From: an uncultured Collinsella sp. | Lineage (GTDB): Bacteria > Actinomycetota > Coriobacteriia > Coriobacteriales > Coriobacteriaceae | DNA length: 13,276 bases | Assembly (NCBI GenBank): GCA_900757235.1 | Contig: CAAENB010000058.1 | Coordinates: 1 to 13,276, forward strand | Direction: 5' to 3' | Part shown: one piece after another, positions 8,008 through 13,276 of the stretch | Layout of the letters: every line of letters starts with the position of its first letter | How positions within the stretch are numbered: position 1 is the stretch's first letter | Position numbers and translations under genes: made by a program | Notes under the pieces: generated by a model | Told to the model about the DNA's origin: nothing | The model's input: the letters and a program-made list of their open reading frames with translations, nothing else | Database searches by the model: none

Positions 8008-8013
8008 CCGTCC

Positions 8014-8041
8014 ATATTACCCCGCTCGCCGTACGAGTCAA
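8014..8041 (-). promoter_or_regulatory. Promoter of the rplM-rpsI operon
   Basis: TTGACT (8036-8041) and TAATAT (8014-8019) with a 16-bp spacer on the minus strand, a near-consensus housekeeping sigma-factor promoter. Expected start of transcription is near 8007, leaving a leader of about 60 nt. Confidence 0.85.
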
Positions 8042-8104
8042 CAGGTATTTTGGCTCCGACCAGAGTTTCTGCACATGTCGTCCATGGGTCATGACGTCGC
8101 GACA

Positions 8105-8983
8105 CTAGCGCTCGACAAATGCCTCGATATCACTCAGTAGGCGCTTTGCCTCCTGGCGGCCCTGAATATACAGGTCGAGGAGCTTTGCCGGATCGTGCTC
8201 AACGTGGCCGACCTCGACCGGCTTTTGCGGAGCAACGACCAGCGCGCGGCCCTCGCGCTCATACTTCCACAGATGCATGCGCTGGAGGTTATAGCGGTCG
8301 TGGCGCGTCTCGATAGCCTCGAGCAGGTAGGGGTAGTCGACATAGCGGGCGCGCGCGGCGGGCATAAACTCGTAGGGCTTTTTCTCGTATGAGCGGTCCT
8401 GCGTGACAATAACAACCGCGCGATCGAAGCCCGCCTCCTCCAGCACGTGCTCGATGGGGACCGAATCGGCTACGCCGCCGTCGACGTATTTGTGCCCGTC
8501 AATCTCGACCGGCGGCGTAACCAGCGGCAGCGACGTCGATGCGCGCACGGCGTCGAGGTCAAGTACGGCGCTTTTGACCGGCAGGTACGCGGCGGTTCCA
8601 AAGAGCATGTCCGTCGCGACGGCGTACATCTCGATGGAGCTCGCGTCGAACGTCTCGTTGTCAAAGGGATCCAGGCGGTCCTGGACATCGTTGAAGATAA
8701 AGTCGTAACCCACAATGGAGCCCGTGGACGCAAACGATGCGGCACCCATGAAGCGGTTGTCGTTGCAGAAAGCCAGGTTGATGCGGTTGGCACGACCGAT
8801 CTGGTGCGACTTGTAGTTCACGCCGTTGAGGGCGCCGGCCGATACGCCGTAGACAGCCGGAATCTCGACGCCGGCCTCCATGAGGACGTCAAGCACGCCC
8901 GCGGTAAACTGTCCGCGAAAACTACCGCCCTCCAAAACGAGCGCGACTTTGCCAGCGTTCTTTGCCTTATCTTCTGCAGTCAT
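8105..8983 (-). CDS. Patatin-like phospholipase family protein
   Basis: A 292-residue lipid acyl hydrolase of the patatin fold, with a Ser-Asp catalytic dyad. All three family blocks are present: the oxyanion loop EGGSFRGQFTAGVL (residues 18-31), the nucleophile elbow GVSAG with S48, and the DGG motif with D168 in YVDGGVADSVP. There is no signal peptide or membrane segment, so it is probably cytoplasmic, closer to the bacterial YjjU/RssA-like group than to secreted ExoU-type toxins. The ATG at 8983 has an AGGAGG site 5 nt upstream. Its upstream region is filled with the repeat array described separately. Its natural lipid substrate is unknown. Confidence 0.93.
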   Translation of the reverse strand: MTAEDKAKNAGKVALVLEGGSFRGQFTAGVLDVLMEAGVEIPAVYGVSAGALNGVNYKSHQIGRANRINLAFCNDNRFMGAASFASTGSIVGYDFIFNDVQDRLDPFDNETFDASSIEMYAVATDMLFGTAAYLPVKSAVLDLDAVRASTSLPLVTPPVEIDGHKYVDGGVADSVPIEHVLEEAGFDRAVVIVTQDRSYEKKPYEFMPAARARYVDYPYLLEAIETRHDRYNLQRMHLWKYEREGRALVVAPQKPVEVGHVEHDPAKLLDLYIQGRQEAKRLLSDIEAFVER

Positions 8984-9068
8984 GTTGACCTCCTGCTGTT
9001 TCGTTTTGGCTTTCTTCTACCCAGTTTTGAGATGGCGAGCGCATGGGTTTTTTGAGGCGGCAGGTGAA

Positions 9069-9334
9069 GCGGAAAGTGTATCCCAGTTTGAGGCGAGATT
9101 CCGGGATGCGCTTTCCGCTTGGACCGCCATTGGGACAGCGCGTCCCGTTCTGAGCGCGGATTCCGGGATGAACTTTCCGCTTGAGGCGTCTTCCGGAAAA
9201 TGAATCCCATTCCGAGCGTCGATTCCGGGATGCAGTTTCCGCTTGAAACTTCATCCGGAAACCGCATCCCAGTCTGAGCCGGAATTCTGGGATGGATTTT
9301 CCGCCTGGGGCGACGTTGGGAAAGCGCGCCCCAC
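9069..9334. repeat. Array of nine 18-bp elements in alternating orientation, period 62 bp
   Basis: Forward copies (consensus CCGGGATGNNNTTTCCGC) start at 9101, 9163, 9225 and 9287. Inverted copies (GCGGAAANNNNATCCCAG type) start at 9069, 9131, 9193, 9255 and 9317. Same-orientation copies are exactly 62 bp apart; the inverted copies sit 32 bp before and 30 bp after the forward ones. The inverted copies at 9131 and 9317 are degenerate. Parts of the sequence between elements (TTGAGGCG, GAGCG..GATT) are also conserved, so the whole 62-bp unit is repeated. Neighbouring elements can pair, giving a row of hairpins as RNA or single-stranded DNA. Confidence 0.88.
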
Positions 9335-9348
9335 TCTGCGTTGCTGCG

Positions 9349-9400
9349 GCGTTTTCTTTACGCCCGCGCCCTGCACAGAGTTCGATTCTCCGCGGTACGG
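9349..9400 (+). repeat. 52-bp direct repeat, copy 1
   Basis: Identical to 9561-9612 except for C instead of T at 9376. It ends in GAGTTCGATTCTCCGCG (9378-9394), which is the exact reverse complement of 17 bp of the tmRNA T-arm and acceptor at 9673-9689. It starts 14 bp after the end of the alternating array. Confidence 0.92.
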
Positions 9401-9485
9401 GGGGTTCCGTTGATGCGGCGCATGGCAGGCTGAGATTCGATAAACATCGCATCTGTTCTGGGCTGGGGCTTTGCGCGGAGAATCC

Positions 9486-9508
9486 GCGTATTTGCTTCGC
9501 AAATACGC
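9486..9508. repeat. Perfect 10-bp hairpin
   Basis: GCGTATTTGC and GCAAATACGC pair around TTC. It lies between the two 52-bp repeats, directly after GCGCGGAGAATC (9473-9484), a 12-bp same-orientation match to the tmRNA 3' end (9672-9683). No T-tract follows on either strand. Confidence 0.75.
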
Positions 9509-9549
9509 ACCGGCTTCGGCCGCCTGCCGGCGTCCTCGCCCGCGGGCTA

Positions 9550-9567
9550 AAAACGCTTACGCGTTTT
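9550..9567. repeat. Small hairpin at the edge of direct repeat copy 2
   Basis: AAAACGC and GCGTTTT pair around TTAC. Its right arm is the first seven bases of the 52-bp repeat; copy 1 has the right arm but not the left. On the plus strand CTTT follows, so it could act as a weak terminator. Confidence 0.55.
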
Positions 9568-9612
9568 CTTTACGCCCGCGCCCTGCATAGAGTTCGATTC
9601 TCCGCGGTACGG
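9561..9612 (+). repeat. 52-bp direct repeat, copy 2
   Basis: Matches 9349-9400 at 51 of 52 positions, 212 bp downstream. The inverted 17-bp tmRNA 3'-end copy is at 9590-9606, 14 bp before the ssrA terminator region. Confidence 0.92.
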
Positions 9613-9621
9613 ACTAGAAAT

Positions 9622-9654
9622 AAAAAGGCAGGTAGAGACACTTCTCTACCTGCC
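9622..9654 (-). terminator. Intrinsic terminator of ssrA
   Basis: A perfect 12-bp stem (9627-9638 with 9643-9654) and 4-nt loop is followed on the minus strand by TTTTTATTT. It lies about 10 nt after the CCA end of the tmRNA. Confidence 0.95.
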
Positions 9655-9663
9655 TGTAACTAT

Positions 9664-10027
9664 TGGTGGAGGCGCGGAGAATCGAACTCCGGTCCACGAA
9701 AGCCCCCTGATTGGCATCTCCAAGCTCAGTCGCTGGTTTAGTCTCGGACGCGTTGCGCGCAGCGACACGCTCGCGGCGTCCTAACCGGTTCGGTCTTAGC
9801 CTGCGCCATACCGATTACGTGCGCAGGAGCATTCCCCTAAAATGACGTCGCGCCGGTGTCGGGGAAATCACCGGGTTGACGCGCCGCTATAAACTAAGCA
9901 GCGAGAGCCATAGGCTCAAAAGAAGAGTTGTTGTCAATTCAATTTGACGGTACCCCTGTTTAACGAGGCGAGGAGACCTCGGCTTGCTTCCTCTCTCAGA
10001 GCTATCGTGTCGAAACCAGTCGCCCCC
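9664..10027 (-). ncRNA. ssrA: Transfer-messenger RNA
   Basis: The 364-nt tmRNA rescues stalled ribosomes with SmpB. The 5' end GGGGGCGACTGGTTTCGACA pairs over 7 bp with the 3' end CGCCTCC-A-CCA, and the T-arm (CGGAG-TTCGATT-CTCCG) is intact, so the tRNA-like domain is complete; CCA is encoded. The tag frame runs from 9935 down to the TAG at 9894-9896 and reads DNNSSFEPMALAA after the charged alanine. Its ALAA end is the usual degradation signal. Between these lie GC-rich stretches (such as GCGCGACGTC) expected to form the pseudoknots. The gene is single-piece, not permuted. A 5-bp CCCGA/TCGGG hairpin spans the 5' end, consistent with RNase P trimming of a longer precursor. Confidence 0.97.
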
Positions 10028-10264
10028 GAATGTCGGGAAAGTCTGGATGGCATTGGGCACGAGCACCCAACACCCGTCGACTTTTCAAGGAACATACGGG
10101 GCGAGCCCCGCTTGTGGAGTGTTATCTTACCACGTTCTGAAAGCGGACAGCTGTTCTATGCACGAGCTGTGAAGACCCCAATGTGCGCCGCACTTCGCAC
10201 TTTTGTCACCAGACGCGTCACGTATATTTTCGCCAAGCAAAATTGACCCGTCGAAAGGACCGTT
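10028..10264. promoter_or_regulatory. Divergent intergenic region between ssrA and the unknown gene at 10265
   Basis: This region must drive ssrA leftward and the unknown gene rightward. For ssrA a TAAGAT (10124-10129, minus) could be a -10 box without a good -35. For the plus-strand gene TATATT (10223-10228) with TTTTGT (10201-10206), 16 bp apart, is a weak candidate. Small inverted repeats occur at 10050-10067 (TTGGG...CCCAA) and 10148-10171 (ACAGCT...AGCTGT). Confidence 0.3.
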
Positions 10265-10699
10265 ATGGATACCAAGCAGCAACTCGTCAATGCCCTCGCA
10301 GGCCTGGGCTCAACCATTACCGAAGCTATGGATGTCATCGAAGGCTTTGTCCCCTGCGGACATCCCGCCCTCACGGTATCGAACGCACTCGTCGCGCTGG
10401 ACGCTGACGATGATGCAGCTCTCGCCCAGCAGCTTGAGACCGTCGAGGGCTTTATCGACCACGTGAGTGAGAACCGCGGCGTAACCGCCTACCACGGCAT
10501 CGAGGTCAAGCTCGCGGGTCCCAAAGCCGATCTGCTCGCAGCAATCCGCGAGGTAGGTGCCCTTATGCAGACCGCAGGCGTCAAGAACACCCAGGTCAAC
10601 GAGTGGGTCTACCGAAGCCTGGCAGCACTCGATAGCTCCGACGAAAAGGCAGCCGAGCAGCTCGCAGAAAGTCCCGCCATTAAGGCCGAGCTTTTGTAA
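10265..10699 (+). CDS. Unknown acidic helical protein with an internal duplication
   Basis: Not recognised. The 144-residue product is acidic, predicted helical throughout, and has no signal peptide or membrane segment. Residues 41-59 (ALVALDADDDAALAQQLET) resemble residues 119-136 (LAALDSSDEKAAEQLAES), so it seems to consist of two related helical halves. The sole notable cysteine motif is CGHP at 31-34. The ATG at 10265 has AAAGGA at good spacing, and codon use resembles neighbouring genes, so it is very likely real. It is transcribed away from ssrA and converges on the PIN-domain gene. No function can be assigned from sequence alone. Confidence 0.82.
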   Translation: MDTKQQLVNALAGLGSTITEAMDVIEGFVPCGHPALTVSNALVALDADDDAALAQQLETVEGFIDHVSENRGVTAYHGIEVKLAGPKADLLAAIREVGALMQTAGVKNTQVNEWVYRSLAALDSSDEKAAEQLAESPAIKAELL

Positions 10700-10708
10700 A
10701 TAGCAGAC

Positions 10709-10745
10709 GCGGGCCCCTTGGCGCATCGTCGTCCAAGAGGCCCGC
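10709..10745. terminator. Hairpin between convergent genes, candidate bidirectional terminator
   Basis: A 13-position stem with a single mismatch (GCGGGCC...CTTGG with CCAAG...GGCCCGC) and an 11-nt loop. Neither side has a true T-tract, but its place between the two convergent stop codons fits a shared terminator. Confidence 0.6.
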
Positions 10746-10757
10746 AAACAGTTTGCG

Positions 10758-11273
10758 TCAACCGATAGCCGCGCGGCCGCGTTCGGCCAAAGCCAGAATC
10801 GGCATCATTTGGCGCGGGGTCTTTGCTGCAAGATCGGCATGTTCGAGCAGCTTGCGATCGTTGGTCACCAAGCAATCGACCTGCGCGCGCTTGCACGCGG
10901 CGAGCACCAAGTTGTCCTCGTAATCGCGATGGAGCGCTACGTATTTGTCGGCCAGCCAAAGGTCCGACACATCTGCACCCACGGCCGTGGCGTTTTCGGT
11001 CATATTCCGAACAAACGCCAGCGCCGCATCGCCAATCGCGCGGGCAGAAGCCTCGTCGAGCGCTCCCCCGCTGGCAAGAACGCTACGCTTCAGTTCGTGC
11101 TGGACAACGTACAGCACGTCCTTGGCGATATGTACCGGAAAGAGCAACGTTGCGCCCGATTCCGTCGCCCGCCCAATAAACGCACGCGCGGCAAGCGACT
11201 CGGCATGGTCGACGCAAAACGAATCAACCCATACGTTGGCATCCACCATTATTTTGAGGGAAGCCCTGCTCAC
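10758..11273 (-). CDS. PIN-domain protein, VapC-like toxin
   Basis: A 171-residue PIN-domain nuclease, probably the toxin of a type II toxin-antitoxin pair that cleaves RNA. Acidic residues of the PIN site are visible: D11 in MVDANVW, E119 and D120 in DYEDNLVLAA, and D139 in LVTNDRKLL. The frame is open upstream to 11474, but the chosen start is GTG at 11271-11273. It overlaps the antitoxin stop as GTGA, has AAGGGG 8 nt upstream and gives a normal PIN N-terminus; the ATG at 11249 has no binding site. Longer than the usual 130-140 residues of VapC. RNA target unknown. Confidence 0.85.
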   Translation of the reverse strand: MSRASLKIMVDANVWVDSFCVDHAESLAARAFIGRATESGATLLFPVHIAKDVLYVVQHELKRSVLASGGALDEASARAIGDAALAFVRNMTENATAVGADVSDLWLADKYVALHRDYEDNLVLAACKRAQVDCLVTNDRKLLEHADLAAKTPRQMMPILALAERGRAAIG

Positions 11274-11605
11274 AGGATCATCCCCTTTTGGCGATAGCGC
11301 TCGTCCATGGCTTCGGAATAGATTGTGTCCCAATCGCGATCGTCGGATACGGGCGACGTAGCGATGCCCAGATCCGCGTAAAGCTGATCCGCCACCGCCC
11401 ATGATGCGGCGAACGGTGCATCGGGCGCGACGGTCTGCTGCCGGTCGTCGACGGCCGCAAGCACTTCCTCGCACTGCCCGCCACCCTGCGCGACCTTAGC
11501 CACCACCTTTTTGATGAGCTCGGGCAGTGACCCACCCGAAAGCCGCAGCACCTCCTCGGCACGGTTCTTGACCTGGCGATCTACGCGAACGTTCACCTGC
11601 GCCAT
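11270..11605 (-). CDS. Putative antitoxin of the VapC-like pair, ribbon-helix-helix type
   Basis: A 111-residue protein that begins MAQVNVRVDRQVKNRAEEVL, the strand-helix pattern of RelB/DinJ-like ribbon-helix-helix DNA-binding antitoxins; the C-terminal half should wrap the toxin. It overlaps the toxin gene by 4 nt (GTGA), so the two are translationally coupled. The frame opens at 11665, but a promoter overlaps that position (start of transcription near 11657), so the longest form cannot be made from it. ATG 11605 fits the family N-terminus; GTG 11626 has a better binding site (AAGGGAGCGGG) and would add seven residues. Which is used is unresolved. Confidence 0.78.
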   Translation of the reverse strand: MAQVNVRVDRQVKNRAEEVLRLSGGSLPELIKKVVAKVAQGGGQCEEVLAAVDDRQQTVAPDAPFAASWAVADQLYADLGIATSPVSDDRDWDTIYSEAMDERYRQKGMIL

Positions 11606-11643
11606 GCCGCTAACAGCACCCACGTCGATCCCGCTCCCTTCAA

Positions 11644-11682
11644 TTGCTAGCCCTGCTAGCAACACTATATAGAGAAGCTAGC
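11644..11682. promoter_or_regulatory. Three GCTAGC sites, probable operator of the toxin-antitoxin operon
   Basis: GCTAGC palindromes lie at 11646-11651, 11655-11660 and 11677-11682. The first two form a larger perfect palindrome (TTGCTAGC-CCT-GCTAGCAA, 11644-11662) just downstream of the -10 box. The third is in the promoter spacer, 22 bp away, two turns of the helix. Autorepression by the antitoxin-toxin complex is the usual mode for such systems and is inferred here. Confidence 0.75.
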
Positions 11683-11692
11683 ACATGGTCAA
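11664..11692 (-). promoter_or_regulatory. Promoter of the toxin-antitoxin operon
   Basis: TTGACC (11687-11692) and TATAGT (11664-11669) with a 17-bp spacer on the minus strand, close to consensus. It lies directly behind the terminator of the metal-ATPase gene and is bracketed by the GCTAGC sites. Confidence 0.85.
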
Positions 11693-11696
11693 ACGC

Positions 11697-11742
11697 AAAA
11701 GGCCTGCGCTCGGACGACACCGATGCCGTCTGGGCGCAGGCC
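11697..11742 (-). terminator. Terminator of the metal-ATPase gene
   Basis: On the minus strand a 9-bp outer stem (GGCCTGCGC with GCGCAGGCC), an inner 6-bp stem with one wobble, then TTTTGCGTTT. It follows the ATPase stop by 24 bp and its T-tract runs into the -35 box of the next promoter. Confidence 0.8.
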
Positions 11743-11766
11743 AGATAACGTGGGCGAACACGTCTG

Positions 11767-13276
11767 CTAACGCAGGTACGCCTTTGCGTTGCCCAGGCTG
11801 TAGGCGATCGTCGAACCGTTGTGCAGCAGCGACGACGCCTGCGGGGTAATCGCACCGGTAATACCCAATGCCAACAGCGCCGAGTTGGTGAGCATCACCT
11901 TGGAATACGAACCCGTCAGACGGTCGATAAGCCCCTGGCTCATGCGGCGCAGGCGCACGATCGCGGCGAGATCCGTATCGGTCAGGATGATATCGGCGAC
12001 CTCCTTGGCGATGTCGCTTCCACCGCCCATGGCCAGACCCACATCGGCCAAACCAAGCGCCGGTGAGTCGTTGACGCCGTCGCCCACCATGGCAACGTGG
12101 CGCCCCTCGCCCTTAATGCGCTCCACATAGGCGTACTTGTCCTCGGGCAGCAGCTCGGCCTTAAACTCGTCGACACCTGCCTCGCGCGCAATGCGCTCGG
12201 CCGTGCGCTCCGAGTCGCCCGTGAGCATGACCACGTGCTTAACGCCCAACGCGTGTAAGTCGGCGATGGCCTCACGGACCCCGGGCTTGAGCGGATCCTC
12301 GATTCCGAGCACGCCGACGACCGTGCCGTCGACCGCCAGATACAGCGGCGACAGGCCCTGCATCTGGGACTCGATGCGCTCCTTGATGTCGGATTCGAGC
12401 TGTGCGCCCTCGTCCTCAAATACAAAGTGCGCCGAGCCGATAATCGCGCGGCGCCCCTCGATGGACGAAGCGATGCCGTGCGCCACGATGTATTCGACGG
12501 CAGCATGGCGCTCGCGGTGCTCGAGCCCGTGCTCACGTGCCGCATTGACCACGGCACGTGCCACCGGATGCGGGAAATGTTCCTCCAAGCAAGCGGAAAG
12601 GCGCAGGATCTCATCCTCGCTCCAGCCGTCAGTCGTCAGTACGCAAGCTAGGCGCGGCTGGGCCTCGGTCAGCGTGCCGGTCTTATCAAACACAATGGTG
12701 TCGGCCTTGGCAAACGACTCAAAGTACTTTGCGCCCTTGACCATGACGCCCATCTTGGCAGCATCGCTCATAGCGGTCATGACGGCGACGGAGCCCGTGA
12801 GCTTGAGCGCGCACGAGTAGTCGACCATCAGTGCCGCTGAGGTCTTGATGAGGCTGCGGGTGGTAAGCGCAACAAGGCCCGCGAGCAGGAAGTTCCACGG
12901 GACGATCTTGTTGGCAAGGTCCTCCATATGCGACTGGCCCTCGGACTTGAGCGAATCGGCCGTCTGCACGAGCGAGACGATCGAGCGGAGCTTGGTCTGA
13001 GCCGTATTGGCGCGCACGCGCACCAAGATGTTGCCGTCTTCCACGACGGTCCCGGCGAACACGTCGTCGCCCACGCCACGCTCAACGGCAAGCGGCTCGC
13101 CGGTCAGGGTCGCCTGGTTAACCATGGCGCTCCCCTGCTCGACAACACCGTCGATGCAAATGGACATGCCAGTGCGTACGGCGACCAGATCGCCGGGCTC
13201 AAGCTCGGTGGCGGCAACGCTCACCTCGGTGTCGCCGACCACTTTTTGTGCCTTATCAGGCACGTCGAGCAGCGAG
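11767..13276 (-). CDS. Heavy-metal-translocating P-type ATPase, C-terminal part
   Basis: Partial: the frame continues past the window edge, so about 500 C-terminal residues of a membrane pump are seen. Present are the actuator TGE (13096-13104), the phosphorylation site DKTGT (from 12687), the P1B-specific HP motif in EEHFPHPVARAVV (near 12570), the hinge GDGVND (from 12084), and two C-terminal membrane helices ending SLLHNGSTIAYSLGNAKAYL. The metal-binding helix reads VDYSCALKLTGSVAVM (about 12780-12830), with Tyr-Ser-Cys where most P1B pumps have Cys-Pro-Cys or Ser-Pro-Cys. The metal is therefore not predictable from motif alone. The GTG at 13263 is internal, not the start. It ends in its own terminator. 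Confidence 0.94.
   Translation of the reverse strand, partial: SLLDVPDKAQKVVGDTEVSVAATELEPGDLVAVRTGMSICIDGVVEQGSAMVNQATLTGEPLAVERGVGDDVFAGTVVEDGNILVRVRANTAQTKLRSIVSLVQTADSLKSEGQSHMEDLANKIVPWNFLLAGLVALTTRSLIKTSAALMVDYSCALKLTGSVAVMTAMSDAAKMGVMVKGAKYFESFAKADTIVFDKTGTLTEAQPRLACVLTTDGWSEDEILRLSACLEEHFPHPVARAVVNAAREHGLEHRERHAAVEYIVAHGIASSIEGRRAIIGSAHFVFEDEGAQLESDIKERIESQMQGLSPLYLAVDGTVVGVLGIEDPLKPGVREAIADLHALGVKHVVMLTGDSERTAERIAREAGVDEFKAELLPEDKYAYVERIKGEGRHVAMVGDGVNDSPALGLADVGLAMGGGSDIAKEVADIILTDTDLAAIVRLRRMSQGLIDRLTGSYSKVMLTNSALLALGITGAITPQASSLLHNGSTIAYSLGNAKAYLR

Larger units (their letters stand above)
8984..9626. other. Repeat-filled gene-free region between the patatin gene and ssrA
   Basis: About 640 bp with no supportable gene. 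It holds a 62-bp-period array of alternating inverted elements (9069-9334), two 52-bp direct repeats (9349-9400 and 9561-9612) and two perfect hairpins between the direct repeats. The promoter of the patatin gene must lie here if it is not read from ssrA; none was recognised. Reading frames across the array change frame with each unit, because 62 is not a multiple of three. Confidence 0.75.

Noticed and set aside
9069..9334. CRISPR array
   Set aside because: The repeats alternate in orientation, are too variable, and the sequences between them are themselves conserved; no cas genes are in the window.
9378..9394. tRNA gene remnant on the plus strand at the 52-bp repeats
   Set aside because: The T-arm-like sequence has only three good stem pairs and no acceptor or anticodon arm; it is better explained as an inverse copy of the ssrA end.
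8967..9452. A 161-codon minus-strand frame across the repeat array
   Set aside because: The 62-bp period shifts the frame with each unit, the start lacks a binding site, and it overlaps the start of the patatin gene. Arginine-rich low-complexity peptide.
9944..10246. A 100-codon plus-strand frame
   Set aside because: It overlaps the 5' part of the tmRNA gene in antisense.
11274..11474. Upstream extension of the PIN-domain gene
   Set aside because: The extension lies in the antitoxin coding region in another frame; a GTG with a binding site at the antitoxin stop gives a normal PIN start.

Overview
The window is a GC-rich (roughly 60 %) bacterial chromosome segment. Several things point to an actinobacterium of the class Coriobacteriia, most likely Collinsella or a close relative: the order rplM-rpsI-glmM, which is conserved in actinobacteria; a Gram-positive-type NagB of 242 residues; a tmRNA whose tag ends in ALAA; and a very large STAND-type regulator with a BTAD output domain. 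The genus is inferred from gene content and style only, because no database search was possible.

Layout from left to right. 1-257 holds GC-rich hairpins and a perfect 42-bp palindrome, then the leader of a small CRM/YhbY RNA-binding protein gene (258-557, +). That gene ends in a terminator whose T-tract contains the stop codon of the convergent 999-residue STAND/BTAD regulator (628-3627, -). An AT-richer gene-free stretch (3628-4015) follows. Next is an amino-sugar and ribosome block, all on the minus strand. Read 5' to 3' it is rplM, rpsI, terminator, glmM, a free-standing PTS EIIA(Glc-type) gene, a long hairpin, nagB, terminator. GlmM makes GlcN-1-P for the cell wall and NagB degrades GlcN-6-P, so the block links wall precursor synthesis with amino-sugar catabolism. 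rplM has a good promoter and a hairpin at the very start of its mRNA.

A patatin-like phospholipase gene (8105-8983, -) comes next. Upstream of it lies the most unusual part of the window, 8984-9626. It contains nine 18-bp elements in strictly alternating orientation (62-bp period), then two 52-bp direct repeats that differ at one base. Each direct repeat contains an inverted 17-bp copy of the 3' end of the neighbouring tmRNA gene. The tmRNA gene ssrA (9664-10027, -) has a strong terminator and a readable tag frame. A divergent unknown gene (10265-10699, +) encodes an acidic protein with an internal duplication.

The right end carries a VapBC-like toxin-antitoxin pair (antitoxin and PIN-domain protein, overlapping by GTGA). 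Its promoter is embedded in three GCTAGC sites. Upstream of it is the 3' part of a heavy-metal P1B-type ATPase gene that runs off the window and has a Tyr-Ser-Cys in place of the usual Cys-Pro-x motif.
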